From Trichoplusia ni (lineage: Eukaryota > Arthropoda > Insecta > Lepidoptera > Noctuidae), in contig NC_039479.1 of assembly GCF_003590095.1 (NCBI RefSeq), positions 682,001 through 746,000 of the forward strand: a DNA stretch of 64,000 nt, in the 5' to 3' direction. Below the pieces are notes generated by a model. It was not told the DNA's origin. It made no database searches and was given only the letters and a program-made list of their open reading frames with translations. Position 1 is the first letter of the stretch. Each line of letters starts with the position of its first letter. Below, in pieces: positions 46,695 to 58,800 of the stretch. The position numbers were made by a program, and so were the translations under genes.

Positions 46695-46908
46695 TGTGAT
46701 AATTTAAACTATCAATTTTACAAAAAAAAAGAATTTAAAATATCATCTTGACGATTACAACCAAACTTCAAAGAAAAACATTTGACAGTATCGCAACCCA
46801 CACAATAACACCACACCGACCAAATACCGAAACAATACAGTAACTAGCAGACCTAACAATGGCCGTTGATTCAGCGTAATTTTAAATAAAAAAACCTGCT
46901 ATAGATAA

Positions 46909-47038
46909 ACAGTAGCTTCAGAGCATTGTGCCCGGTGTCAAGCGCACCGTATAATGTCCCGATGTACTATCACTGGTCCTATGACACGCTGGAATACGTG
47001 TCTTGGACATTGATAGCTGATAGACATTAGATCAAGTA
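46909..47038. other. GC-elevated segment, possible exon or regulatory element
   Basis: A plus frame is open to TAG at 47036-47038 and includes NVPMYYHWSYDTLEYVSW. The minus strand is also open for about 30 codons here. GACACG (46983-46988) and CGTGTC (46997-47002) form an inverted repeat with E-box-like CGTG. No repeat family recognised. Confidence 0.2.
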
Positions 47039-47039
47039 T

Positions 47040-47975
47040 TGATTGTAAACTATCTACGTGCAATCGAACATCTAGAAAATATTATTTTTATTGGTCATGT
47101 AGTAGGAAATAGAAGCCTGATAGATACGGTTTTATAAAGATATTTTTGAAATATGATAATGCGATTTTTGGTACAGTAGCTTCATTTCTAAAGTAGGCAT
47201 AACTTTAGAAAAGTCGAGGCATGTTTTTGAGATCGAGCAAAACACCTTTTCCTGTGCAGTCCTGCTATGTTACCATAGTTATTTTTTTATAATAACTTAA
47301 ATCACAATAAATATGAGAAATGTAAATGAAAACTTTATTTTATGTTTGGAAAAGCTTGCCTAGATTGAAATCCACACAATGTTAAATCATCAATATTTTT
47401 TTTATCAGTTTCCTTCAGGTCGTCATGCCTTCTGTAAACGTTGAAATCTATTGAGTGGATATTTTAGCCTACGATGTATTATCAGGCAAGTCACAGATTC
47501 TTCACGGTTAGCTACAACACAAGTATCTACATTATTTCCATTCAATTTAGCTGTCAATATTTACAAATATCCAACAAAGCAGTGATCGAACGAGATTCGT
47601 TCAATATTTACAGATATTCCTATTAAACTTATCTTCAAATCCTAAAATAAACATCGTTAGGAATTCAGGCAATAGCAATTTGATCGCTTTCGATACGTTA
47701 CGTAATAGGGTAATTAAAAATGGGTACTGCACGGAACACGTTTTCTAGATTAAAATGGTGATCGTTGACAGTTACTTTATAAATAAATGTAGTCAGAAGT
47801 TTCACTTGTTTAGAGGAGGGCTATAATAGTTTAATTTTAAAATGATTATTATAAGTTATTGTGTAGAACAATAAAGCGCTTCAGCCTGCTTTGAAATGAT
47901 AACAGTTAAATGCATAGACAACAATAGGCTTTTCGTAGGGTAATAACTATGAAGCGACCCAAACTAGACTTCTTA
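47040..47975. other. AT-rich spacer
   Basis: No coding signal, no repeat core recognised; the sequence is about two-thirds A+T with short runs only. Confidence 0.5.
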
Positions 47976-47979
47976 AAAA

Positions 47980-48092
47980 AACGACTGCACTAGGATTCTA
48001 GTCCTTGTGTCACGAGGGCTTTCACAAACATTCAACAAGTCACATGTATAGGACACCCAGACTCGAAGCAAGCATATTTTGAGGATCACGCC
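47980..48092 (-). mobile_element. SINE-B 3'-half fragment
   Basis: AACGACTGCACTAGGATTCT, TCCTTGTGTCACGAGGGC, TTTCACAAACATTCAAC and GGACACCCAGACTCG follow the family order; an A-run (47974-47980) lies on the wrong side for a tail, so the end is probably rearranged. Confidence 0.6.
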
Positions 48093-48899
48093 AATGACCT
48101 AGACGTCTTGCCATGAAGTACTTATTTGATGCCAAAATATTTACGTGTCACAAGAACATTCGGTATTCGCTCTTTGAACAATATCGCAGTGTAGAATAAT
48201 TTCATGAATCGTTCAAAGTAGGACTTCTGTTCTACAATTACATTTTATATGTTGTTTTTAATTTGTTCATAGCTTGTGTATGTAGCGTTTTGTGCTACGT
48301 GAGGCGCGGACGTCTGAGTCGGATTATAGGTTTTATTATTGTGGTCTAGGGTTTGCGACTGTTGTTGTATAGCTCAACAGGATAAGCAGAATCACTGAGA
48401 TTTGAGATTTAAACTGGGTTGAGAGATGATTAGTGAAAATGTTGTCAGAATATTTTAAAGACTTGTATTTAAAACGGAAAGTGCATGAAGTATTTTGTCC
48501 TTTTTTAAGGTACTTGAAATAAGCACAAATAAAATTAAAACATTATTTTAGCTTATTTCTTTGGGATTTACGCAAAAAAATCGATGCCAATTTCGATTGG
48601 GTTTCTTTTTTTATAACGATTCTACGGTACGGTATAGTCTTTATTATCTCTTAGTTAGATACATGACTTAATTTGCACTCACAACTTCCATTTTTTTTTA
48701 TCTTCAGCCTATTTGTATGGAACCCTCAGGATCTCAATTCCGATTCGGTCCAGTTCTTTATAAAGTGCAGTCTACAGTGCACTTTTTCTAGTAGTACAAA
48801 AGAGAATAACTTCGATTTGTGCTTTAATAAAACTAGTAAATCATTACTAAAGTCGTTTGTCTCATTTTTAATATTTTAGTTTAGCTACAGTTTTCCTAT

Positions 48900-49180
48900 C
48901 CGATTGTGTCAAAGGGAGGGTATGAAAATTGTCTGTACGTCTGTGTTTGGACAAAATGTTTTGGTTTCGCACGCAATTTACTATTTACTTTGTGAAGCTG
49001 TAGACATAGAAATATGAGAGAAATTGATTTTACACGGCAATATATGGGCTTTAGGTATTTTAATACCCTTTTAGTGTTTCGTACCTAAAGGGTAAAAACG
49101 TTACTTTATTCGTCTATCCTATGAACCATTATAATTATTGATAGACAGTATACATTTTTACAGATGACGATGTTAAGACA
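48900..49180 (+). repeat. Family F repeat fragments in tandem
   Basis: GTCTGTACGTCTGTG (48931-48945) and a second start TTTCGTACCTAAAGGG at 49076 followed by CGTCTATCCTATGAACC and ACATTTTTACAGATGACG. Two incomplete copies appear to lie head to tail. Confidence 0.45.
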
Positions 49181-49652
49181 CACTTTTTACGGCTATCAGT
49201 TTGATGGGCGACCAATTTGTTTCTATGATATTTTAAACATTTTAATAGCAATAAGTGGGTTTTATTAAATGTGAAGGATATTAAATGGATGTAAAACATC
49301 GAAAGAAACACGTAATTTTCTCTCTACGTTAAATCATCAATCCACAACAATGTAACATTTTCCCATTACAAACGTGAAATGTTTTAAATTAGATCTCGGT
49401 AACCTTTAAGTCAGTTACCTAACAAATTATCGCGAACTCCATCAGTTATGCATGGTTTGCAATCTTCAAGCCCTAATATACATACATTAGGTTAATTCGA
49501 TAAGTTACGGAGATGCGGTCGCGCGGTCTGCGGTTTGAGCTGAAAGTAAAATGTATTCTGATAAATGAACGTTATTTAATGTGCTTTTAATATGTACTCA
49601 TTTTGTTAATGGAAAATATAAATAATATCATAATCCTTGTTTTTTATTAAAG

Positions 49653-49795
49653 CGGGGGAATCCTCATGGACACCCACTCCCTCGGGAGAGGAAATGGGTA
49701 GTGTCAGACTCTCTGACTAAACCTGAACCGTCATGCTACGTCATCCACGTTTTTGTGTCGGTGTATGGCAATGCGTTGCAATCCTTCATACAAAT
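49653..49795 (+). repeat. Dispersed repeat (GCGGGGGAATCCTC type)
   Basis: AAAGCGGGGGAATCCTCATG, ACTCCCTCGGGAGAGGAAAT and GTGTCAGACTCTCTGACT include two internal short palindromes (CTCCC/GGGAG, AGTCAGAGAG-like). I recall this block as frequent in noctuid genomes; class unknown. Confidence 0.45.
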
Positions 49796-49885
49796 ATCAT
49801 TATCCTCGCCTTTTCCAACTATGTTGGGGTCAGCTTTCAGTCTAACCGGATTCAGCTAAGTACCAGTGCTTTACAATTAGCAACT
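49796..49885 (+). mobile_element. Family C repeat, 5' part only
   Basis: CAAATATCATTATCCTCGCC, AACTATGTTGGGGTCAGC, TCTAACCGGATTCAGCTAAG and GTACCAGTGCTTTACAA; truncated after this point. Confidence 0.75.
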
Positions 49886-49914
49886 GAATAAGTATAAATA
49901 ATGTTATTGTTTTA

Positions 49915-50060
49915 ATACCAGCCTATGTACGTTCTTCTTGGTATAAGCCTCTTTTCCTATAGGAAAGGTTTGAGCATTGATCACCACGCTAGCTTTCAGA
50001 GGGTTGGCGATTTCAGATTTCAATATTGGAATCTAAAAATGTATTGATAGTGCACAAACG
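49915..50060 (+). repeat. LINE 3'-region fragment
   Basis: TCCTATAGGAAAGGTTTGAG, GATCACCACGCTAGC and GTTGGCGATTTCAG, with the last block also at 58730-58745 and the first partly at 11345-11365. Known to me as part of lepidopteran LINE 3' regions. Confidence 0.5.
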
Positions 50061-50129
50061 ATTTTTTTGCTGGACATATCAAAATATCTATTTGCCTACA
50101 TATTCGGCTTTGAACAGTCACCATGCCTC

Positions 50130-50455
50130 AATTTTTTAGGATTCCGTACACAAACAGTGAAGTCGGAAATCTATTACTGAGATACCGCTGTCTATCCTAT
50201 GTCTGTCTGTATATCCGTCCGTCACCAGGCTGCATTTAAAATATCGTGAAAACCAGTTGTAATTTTGATACATGATGAGTTCTAACAATAAAAATAAAGC
50301 TCGAAGTGAAACAACGATAGTTACAGTCATACATTTGTTGGCTCTCAAATTTATTTGTCAAACGACCGATTTATTTATCTTTAGACGGCATACTATTTAT
50401 TTGTAGGGAAACCTCAGTGTCTTAAGACCGTCCCACATTTGACCGGGTTCTTACA
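50130..50455 (+). repeat. Family F repeat, near full length
   Basis: Starts near TTTAGGATTCCGTACAC, has CTATGTCTGTCTGTATATCC and CACCAGGCTGCATTT, and ends CACATTTGACCGGGTTC. The other long copies are at 55140-55445 and, inverted, 39636-39965. An 70-codon minus frame inside is incidental. Class uncertain; there are no visible coding remnants. Confidence 0.65.
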
Positions 50456-50459
50456 AACA

Positions 50460-51520
50460 GCGGTTAGTTCAAAAGTTACCGGTAAGTTCGTTTTTGAAAA
50501 AAATATCTTGGTATATAGTTAAAACAAATAAAAAGCGAATAAACGAAACCACAAATTAAATTATGGTGATTAATCAAAAGCTTGTCTATAAATTAGAGTT
50601 TATCATCCCATACAAAATACAAACATACATTTAATACGAAATATGGCATCATAATTTCGTGGTTCATTTACCGAAATATTAATGTAAACTATTTTAATAT
50701 TCTACAGCTAATTCTAATGTTCTTTAAATGTTTAATTACTCAGCTGACCACATAAATGAGCATGCCATATTTGAAAACTGAAATTTATTTTATACCTTAT
50801 TTATGTATGGAGGTAAAATGAGGTTTTATTGTATTCATTTTCAAAAAGTTTTGATATCTAAAGTGCGTCTACATGGTAATTAAACCTCTTTGGAATATTT
50901 ATTTTTATTAAACTAAAACCTTGATAGTAATATTGTTTCGCTGAAAACTAGGCACTTTTGAACAAGTTGTAGTTGTCAAAAAGAGACACAGATATGCAGC
51001 GTCTATTGCGCTGTCTTAGTTTTTTAGTATCTGTTGGCGTTTCAAATATAAATAATAATAAATATAAATATTCCTAGATAGTATTTTTTTTTTAATATCA
51101 AACCATCAAGTCCTCCTTGCATACTTGAAACAGACACCCATCACCCATCGGAATGACTATACCAACTGGTGCTTAACCCATTTTAAGCCTTAATGAGGGT
51201 TCCTTTTTTAAACACGGAACCCTTAGTCTACCTGTATGCAAAGTGGTTCCCTGCACTTTAAGATATAACGTGTTTTGACCAAATAAAATCACATCTATTA
51301 ATTAACATTTAATTATAAGAAATTATTTTAAAAATGTATACAATGAAAACTTATTTCTATTTAATTCGGAATTCATAGCATACGTGTAACCCGGTAATAA
51401 GTAAGTAAGTGGTAACAAAATTGTTGTGTGTTTGTTTTATTAAGAATTAACATGCAACGGCTATCAAGAAACTTATATATGGATTTATTTACTTTTAGAA
51501 AATGTGTGAAATAAGAATAT
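50460..51520. other. AT-rich spacer
   Basis: GTTCCTTTTTTAAACACGGAACCCTTAG region at 51200-51230 is a family F end. No gene recognised. Confidence 0.45.
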
Positions 51521-51522
51521 AG

Positions 51523-52384
51523 TGTTTATGTAGTAACTGTTTACTCACGATTCCAAAAATATATAATAAGGTACCTGATAATATAAAAATTATGCCTCTG
51601 TTAAAATTTAAGAAAACTCTGAACTTATTATTAATAGAGAAATGTTATTATACAGTAGAAGGCTTTATGACTGATGATTTTAATGCCTAATTTAAGAAGT
51701 AGTTGTTTTATTTTTTAAGTGTTTTATGTTGTTATAATTTATAGTTTGTTTTTTATTTGTTTTAAAGAGATACAAAATGTAATATAGTTTTTTTAAATAA
51801 TGTTATTTTAAAATAATAACACTATTCTTAGAAACCAAAAGTGAGGACAGGTTTTTAAAAAGCAAGCACGGTTACGTCACAAACAATAAACCCAATCATT
51901 ACAAAGATAACTTAAAGTTAATACATCAAACTCTAATTACTGCAAAGGAATAGGTATGAATGGCAATTATCGAAATAACAATATGGCTGCTATGCTGAAT
52001 AAATACAACGAAGGTCACGGAGATGTTCCAGCGAAACCAGCTGACACCGGAGAGAGAGCGTTGCTAAGCGCGCTCCGTCTTTTATAGCGGACTGCTTGTC
52101 AAATCCCAGGTTCGAAAGAGGTTTAAGGATCTTGAAGGAGGTTTCACTTTGTAAAGGAGGTTTCGTTAACACTATTATATTTTTAAGTTTGTACAGATAT
52201 GTTTAATTTTGTTTTTTTTTTTTCTGATAGTCTCTGCACTCATTGTACCTAATTATAAACTTAGTTTTTAAATAATATTTGTACGCCTTCACGGCAAGAC
52301 ATAGCGCACAAATAATACCTCCTAACACCTGTATGTAAATATCCTATGTTTTACAAATAAAATTATTCTGATTCTGATTCTGAT
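51523..52384 (+). mobile_element. 3' end of a jockey/CR1-like LINE
   Basis: An open frame runs from about 51523 to a TAA at 51688-51690 and includes INKVPDNIKIMPLLKFKKTL and LLIEKCYYTVEGF. The pattern LP..IK..P...FKK.L...L....YY....F is the conserved C-terminus of jockey-superfamily reverse-transcriptase ORFs. An AT-rich 3' region follows, with TTGTACGCCTTCACGGC (52279-52295), and the element ends in a (ATTCTG)n tail (52364-52384). A GC-elevated piece at 52000-52160 inside it may be a separate insertion. Truncated and dead. Confidence 0.7.
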
Positions 52385-54355
52385 TATTATAATGAATCTG
52401 TATTGTATTATTTAAGAATTTAAAATAATTATTTCATTAAATTTCGAGTTACGCACGAAAGTTATCGTACGTTATTAATTGATTTATCGAAAAGATAATT
52501 ACATACACATATTTTTTTTAGACTTAGACTTAATTATTTACTGGTAAATCTAGATAATAACATAGACGAAACCGATGGGACAGTGATAATAACTGGCATT
52601 TTTCAATCATACACAATGATTAGTACTTTTTATTAAAATAAAATACACAGCAAAAAACATTGACTCATTTGTTCGTTAATAAATATTTAAAATGAATTAA
52701 AGGAGCTTTTTTTAATACTCGACACAAAATCGATGTCGTGCTATAAGTTTGACGTGTCGGTGTGTATGTCTGCACTGAAGCTCTGACACATATAAGTCAA
52801 TTTCGATTTATGTTATTTTTTGGTTAAATGGTAAACTAGTCGGAATTGATCGTAGCAATGTTTTATGAAATTACAATACAGATACATCTTTTCACACCTC
52901 TATAAATTAAGGTATCAAATAAAAGGGTAAAACTAGAAAAATACTGTGCTCTATACCTTTTATATACTGTATTTCAGATTCAAGTCAGTCGTATGTGTAG
53001 TTAATTTATATTGATTTACTAATATCTGTTTGCACCAAAACTGCAAACCAGAAAATTATATTCATCGAAATTTTCACCACTCGTTCGAGTTATCATATCA
53101 CAAGCCTTAAATATTAATTCAGCACACTGTACCTTTATAAATCTAAACCCATGGGAATCAGGGACTCGCGATCGTGATAAAACATTCCCAACCCCCATAC
53201 CTATATATCATACTACCTTAAAAGTATAACAAAAGTACCATTGCGACTGGTCTGTGGGCTTTAAGGTTAGAGGCATCGATTGCTGTGGGTACGAGAAGTT
53301 TGATTCCCATACAGGACAAAAGTTTCCGTGATAAGAAAAAACTTTTTACGTAAAAACTTTGATATCAAATATTTTATTTTATGTACTCAATAGAACTAAA
53401 AAGATAAAACGCATCAATTTTGGTATACGTGATTTGTCACTTGTCCTTATAAAGTGACTTCACACGAGACATCAATTTAGTATCTCATCAGATTTTTTTG
53501 ATAAGGTGACAATAAAATAATATACTCATACGTCAATTTTGGATCTAGTTATCGGGCCAGTAAGACTTTTGTAGTCTATATTTGAACGTGAAGTTTTAAA
53601 ATGTTTGTGGTATTGGGTGTAATAAAATTGTATTTACTAGACGATTTTCTCAAGTAAACCTTCTGAATTAATTGCCTTGTATCGAAATCTGCATAATCTT
53701 TGACGTGATGGGGTTGTGCAGCTCTCCTGCCCTATGTCACCGTTTTATCGTTGGCGGAAAATGGGGATGAGGTACAAACTTTATGGTTTATAATAAATTC
53801 TTAAATATAATTATGAAGGGATCTCTGTAGAACATTTTTTTTTATTTTAGGATTTTTTAATAATGATTACACCAGAAGGATAGTGAAAAACAAAACCAAG
53901 TGTAAGTGACTCTTTTCGCGCGATTCCAATGTGGTTCGAATGTAGGTCCAACACTTCACACAATCTTAAGTTCTTTTTTATGTACAAAGTCCACAAAGTC
54001 AACTGACAGTGTACTGACAGTCTACTCATATATCAAAACATGCGTGTACTGCTGAAAGAAATGACAAAAATGACGATTTATGAATAATAAATTGTAAACT
54101 CTGGTTGTCAAACAGTTAATATGTAACTTACGTTGCTTTTAAGTTTCTTTGAATTTTATGAATAACCATCCCCTTTCAATGACATCAAAAATATGAACAC
54201 ATTGCTCTTTAATTTAAAAACATACAATATAAAACGTCAACAAATAAATCAACCCAGCCCTTTATTGTCGAAGCATCTGCAACAATACCCAAGTCTAATC
54301 CAGTCTGAATTAATCTAGAACTTAGCAAATCCAGGCATGACTCAAACTTGTCCCG
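52385..54355. other. AT-rich spacer
   Basis: A tRNA-like scrap (GTACGAGAAGTTTGATTCCC, 53290-53309) may be a decayed SINE box B. No coding signal. Confidence 0.45.
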
Positions 54356-54362
54356 GCGGATT

Positions 54363-54436
54363 ACGAAACAGCACGAATCGAAACGAAATGAAACGAAGTA
54401 TTACGAAGCGGTACGATGAGACACGACGCAGCACGA
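54363..54436. repeat. ACGA array with exact 10-nt period
   Basis: ACGA starts at 54363, 54373, 54383, 54393, 54403, 54413, 54423 and 54433: eight in a row with no slippage, while the six bases between cores vary. Part of it is also a pentamer pattern (AATCG, AAACG, AAATG, AAACG). It is GC-elevated relative to both flanks. I know of no annotated family with this form. Confidence 0.75.
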
Positions 54437-54439
54437 TTG

Positions 54440-55135
54440 GGATTAAAAAATGTCTATTTCAATATTAAAATTGTAAATACTACGTGCTTCGTTGAAAGTG
54501 AGATTCTAGAAAATTCTCTGTTTGATTGAGCTATAACTTTGGTTTACATTTTGAATTAATTAGTGTGGTTGAAATAAGAATGCATTTGGAGATAATCTAA
54601 TTTTTTTTTTCTTGTTTGTCGAATGTTAATTTTCGTTTTCTTATTTTTTCTGACAGTGAAATTTTGATAATTTGTAAAAGTGTGTGTAATGAGTTATTTA
54701 CTTCATGGTTAAATATTTTATTTATTTATTAACGATGGTGGTATAATGATAATGTTAGTGTTTATGGGTTCACGTGCACAAAACTATTCAATTTACTTTA
54801 CAAAAATCTTTTAGAGTCAAAAGTTATAAATATTGATGAATAAGTACTACAATAACGTTACAGAAATTATCAATAAATTTATTGTAGAGCTGTAAAGCCT
54901 TGCATTTGTAAGTTTTTGAATACTGACAATAAAAGTTACATTTTAATACAAAATTCTAAAGATACTTATCAAGCTTCCAAAATTGGATTTCGAAATGTTA
55001 AAGAAATGTTTTTGGAGACTTTCTTTACTTGTCAAAAATTAATCTTCATAAAAAACATCTGCAGTTTTTATATGAGTTTCTGCCGATGTGCTTTGCGATT
55101 TTTTTTCTATATTATCTGTGTTTTTGTATAAGGTC
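54440..55135. other. AT-rich spacer
   Basis: Only AT-driven frames; the 71-codon frame at 54916-55131 is Phe/Lys/Ile-rich and is not supported as a gene. Confidence 0.5.
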
Positions 55136-55139
55136 AAAA

Positions 55140-55445
55140 TGACAATATATGGAACCCTATGATAAGGTATGGACCGAAAACAAACTAAGAAATTGGATGA
55201 ACACCCTATGACTACGGCTTCGATGTTTGTCTGTCACCAAGCGTGTATCTCGTGAACGTTTATAGCCGATAAATATATAATATTTTTTACAAATAATTTA
55301 TTTTAATTGCCAATATAATAATAAAAATTGAGGTAGAATACGGTCGTATTTTTGATGGGTGACTGAAATTGTTTTAGTTTAGATTTATCAGTACAAAACC
55401 CTTCGGTGTCGCGACTCCGACCCGCAATTGACCGGTTTTAACGTT
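55140..55445 (+). repeat. Family F repeat, near full length
   Basis: TATGGAACCCTATGATAAGG, TGTCTGTCACCAAGCGTGTA, CTCGTGAACGTTTATAGCC and, at the end, CCCTTCGGTGTCGCGACTCC with AATTGACCGGTTTTA. This copy keeps both ends of the family. Confidence 0.7.
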
Positions 55446-55849
55446 TTTCAGAATACGAATAAATCGATTTTTTTATGTTAATACACTTTGAATTCTATTT
55501 AGTTTTTCAAGACTAACCTAATAAATAAATCTATTTTCAAACAGTTCAACTCTACATTCCTATTCATTCGCATGCCTAAGCCCCAAACTAAATCTTTTCA
55601 GAGATTAAGCCTGATTGTATTGTAATTCTTAAAATATTCGCAAAGGAATCAGATTATTGAAAAGAACCCGATTAATTTTAAATATATATAAATAAGTTTT
55701 TCAAAACTTATGAATTTTATCTTAAAAAAAACGGTTAAGGGTTTTTGATCAATTTTACAATTTGGCATTACACTCTCAAATATACGTAAATTTTTATTTC
55801 CCATTTCTCTATATACTTTAAAAAGTAAACAATCTTGCAGTTGTGGAAA

Positions 55850-55935
55850 CGGGACAAACTCTACATGGCGTAGAGCGCTGTCTCTTTTCTACAAATGCAA
55901 TAATACTTTTGAGGGAGTAGGAGAGATTATCACAA
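55850..55935 (+). repeat. Family G repeat, copy 1
   Basis: AACTCTACATGGCGTAGAGC then GCTGTCTCTTTTC and GAGGGAGTAGGAG. CTCTAC/GTAGAG form a short stem. The block order is shared with 56665-56800. Confidence 0.4.
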
Positions 55936-55939
55936 CTAG

Positions 55940-56660
55940 TGGCATATTATTGTGCGAATAACATATCGCATGATTGCCAATAGAACCGTTTATTCCCGAG
56001 TCCGACTCGTACTTGATCGCTTTCATAACAAAATTTGCTTTTAAGTGGTCTCTAAAACCATTACTTCAAAGGCCAGGCAAATGTTAAAGAGATCGGCCCA
56101 TTTCAGAGTTAATTTAATAAAAGGTTTATATATTTCATGATAAACTCTATTAAATGTTTATTTGTACGAGTTTACATAAAATAAAATAAAAATTAAATTG
56201 TTAGTGGGATCAGTTATTGAATTTGTCTAAGTAGGTGTTAAATAAAAACTATCCACTTATAAATGACTCGACCGATTTTTATCATCCCAAAACGCTCGCA
56301 CACATTATTTACCTTTAACACAACACAATTTACTTGAAATCGCTCAATTTTTTCGGGATCTTTGATGCCAAAGACAGGCACACACGTGAAACTTATAGTT
56401 ACCCTCTTTTTACGTCGACGGTTAAAAAAAGCTTGATCACCATAAAATAATAATACATGTCTACAAAACTACAAATATATACAAAAATGATATTCTCACA
56501 AGTGATATTCTCATCTCTCAGTCAAACAGTACCAATTTGTCTTGTATCCTGTTTTACACAATACACACGAGCGATGCGTTGAAATTGCAAAGCTGGAACA
56601 AATGCTATGTTTGACTGTGTTGCGAGTGCAACCGTCGTTACGTGATACGAGTACCGATGT
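55940..56660. other. AT-rich spacer with family F scraps
   Basis: AAATGACTCGACCGATTTTT (56262-56281) and TTTTTACGTCGACGG (56407-56421) look like degenerate family F ends. No gene. Confidence 0.4.
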
Positions 56661-56664
56661 GCCT

Positions 56665-56800
56665 CAGGTTCCTGCTATCATGTCTTAAAGGAATGTTGGG
56701 AGTGTGGGAGCGAGATAGAGCTCTATATTTCGTAGAGTAGTGTCTCTCTTTGAATTCGATTTCTGGACTTTGGTGCAAGGTGTTCAGGGAGTAGAGGTAA
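56665..56800 (+). repeat. Family G repeat, copy 2
   Basis: GAGCGAGATAGAGCTCTATA, TTCGTAGAGTAGTGTCTCTC and AGGGAGTAGAGG parallel 55850-55935. The sequence GAGATAGAGCTC..GTAGAG can fold on itself. Confidence 0.4.
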
Positions 56801-57256
56801 AAAGAGTTAAATTAAAATCATTCATATTCGTGCTAATAATCTTGTGCGGTTTTTGTTACTAATTTACTTTGGAGTTTCCAAGTAAAAAGGGTTAGTTTGA
56901 TCAAATTTATTTATTTATAAGTAGAATCGTGGAAACTCAACAAAAAAATGGTCAAGTGCGAGTAGGACATGTGACACTGACAGTTTTGAAAACATAAGGT
57001 CAAAAAATAAATTAGCAACATAAGCAACAAGAAACGGTCACCTGTGTAATTTGTGCGCATACTATAGTTATATTCATATTTTTTCCTATGACAGCAAAAA
57101 ATCCATCCTCTGTGAAAATTGAACATTGAAAAATTATGCATTAGCAAAAGTCCTTTTTACTCTCCCGACAAAAAACGCTAAAAACCACCCCCCATTATCC
57201 CAAAACCATAACATTAACACTTCTATCATCACACATCTTCAACCCCAAGCTATCAA

Positions 57257-57352
57257 AGTTGGGCTACTGTGTAAACAGCACCGGCCAAGCTCGACAATGC
57301 ACTGAATTGCACTACAGACACCATGTTTGCTCAGCTCTATACAACGCGAACG
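57257..57352 (+). other. Candidate small exon, Cys-containing
   Basis: The frame 57259 onward reads MGYCVNSTGQARQCTELHYR and continues to ALYNANV before GTGGTAAGA, a good splice donor. Upstream, a pyrimidine-rich stretch with CCCCAAG or CAAAG could be an acceptor. GC content is clearly above the flanks. Three Cys are regularly placed, but I cannot match a known domain. Confidence 0.2.
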
Positions 57353-57359
57353 TGGTAAG

Positions 57360-58360
57360 AAAACCAACATCCACTTCTGATTCAATACAGGTTTGTTCTA
57401 CTCAATTTGTTACGAAGCCAGCGGTGGAGAGATTTCACTATGAATATTGTTATATTGTTATCTCGTCGATGTTGCTCTGCTTTTTTAATTTTTAATTTTG
57501 TTTTATTGCAGATGCCGAAATCGATCAAACAGGATAGAAACTCGTCTTAATCTTTGATTGATGTATGCAGAACAAAAGATAACTGAGGTTTTTAACATAG
57601 TTTTTTGGTAATGAACAACTTTCTGTATGCAATTTGGAATTCTTGTGCTAATTTTGATAAGGTAACTTTGACTAGTAAGAACTAGTTTTAGGATTCAGAA
57701 TTAAAGAGTAAAAATCTATTGGGATCGATAGATTTTGTTATGGCTATATTCTCTTTCTGTCCAGCTGTTATTCATGACCGTTTTATCTAGACAGATTCCA
57801 CAAAAATAAACATTTAGATTAAGCAACGGTATTAATTGAATGGATGACTAATTACTGTCACATGTTTTTTTTTCGAGCTTAATTATACATTATTTATAAC
57901 CGCTTTTTTCATTAATGCCAATAGCTTCTTTAAAACGGCTGATTTTCATGCACATAAAGAACCTTAAATCATCACATAATAAAATCTGTTTTCTTAAACA
58001 TGTGCTAGACTAAAATATAATGAGATACCTCCCTTTTTGAAATATAAACAAGCACGAAAACATTATTTAAATCAGTTTAAAGTTTCCCACGATCTTGTAG
58101 TCCACACTTTAATAGCATTAAGAGAGCAGGTTCTCGCGACGCACGGTGATGTAGTATTTTCATGACAGAGGTAGACATTGTCTAGTGTCTGGAGATCTAG
58201 TATATTTTTAGTACTATCTACCTAAACGTACTTTCTCCTTTACTGTGTGATACTATAGGTATTGGCCGATCTAGCCAAACGACAGTTTTACAATCTTTAA
58301 CGTTGATGAAAGAAATATTCACAAGAGTATGAAGATGACAGCAAAAAGTCACGTAGCTGA
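57360..58360. other. AT-rich spacer
   Basis: No gene or repeat core recognised after the candidate exon. Confidence 0.45.
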
Positions 58361-58648
58361 TAATCCTACTACTATTATAAAGGCGAAAGTTTGTAAGTAT
58401 GTATGTATGGATGTTTGTTACTCTTTCACGTAAAAACTACTGAATGGATTTGAATGAAACTTTACCACAATATAGCTTATACATCAGAAAAACACATAGG
58501 CTACAATTTTTGAGGTTTCTAATGTGAGGTCGTAAAAAAACACATTTTTTCAAACGCTGACTGAATCCTACAAGATAGATAGAAGGAAGGTATAAATTAT
58601 AACTTATATCTTCTAACCACGCGGACGGAATTGCGGGCAACAGCTAGT
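58361..58648 (+). mobile_element. Helitron-like element, full length
   Basis: AATCCTACTACTATTATAAA marks the 5' end, TGAATGGATTTGAATGAAAC the usual subterminal body, and TTGCGGGCAACAGCTAGTAA the 3' end with CTAG at 58644-58647. No coding capacity. The subfamily is closer to 33905 than to 34095. Confidence 0.75.
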
Positions 58649-58654
58649 AATAAA

Positions 58655-58800
58655 ATAATACCAGGCTAAATACGTCCCACTGCTGGTCAAAGCCCTTCTC
58701 TCGTATAGGTATGTACTTCACAGCGGATTGTCGATTTCAGATTTTAATATTTGGAATCCATTTTTCTTTCACCGTTTGTGAGTGGATATAATTTTACTTA
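58655..58800 (+). repeat. LINE 3'-region fragment
   Basis: ACGTCCCACTGCTGG, GATTGTCGATTTCAG and TTCTTTCACCGTTTGTGAGT are in the order of lepidopteran LINE 3' regions; it abuts the Helitron end. Confidence 0.5.

Noticed and set aside
50136..50348. 70-codon minus frame
   Set aside because: Lies within a near full-length family F repeat.
58437..58640. 67-codon minus frame
   Set aside because: Entirely inside a Helitron-like element without coding capacity.
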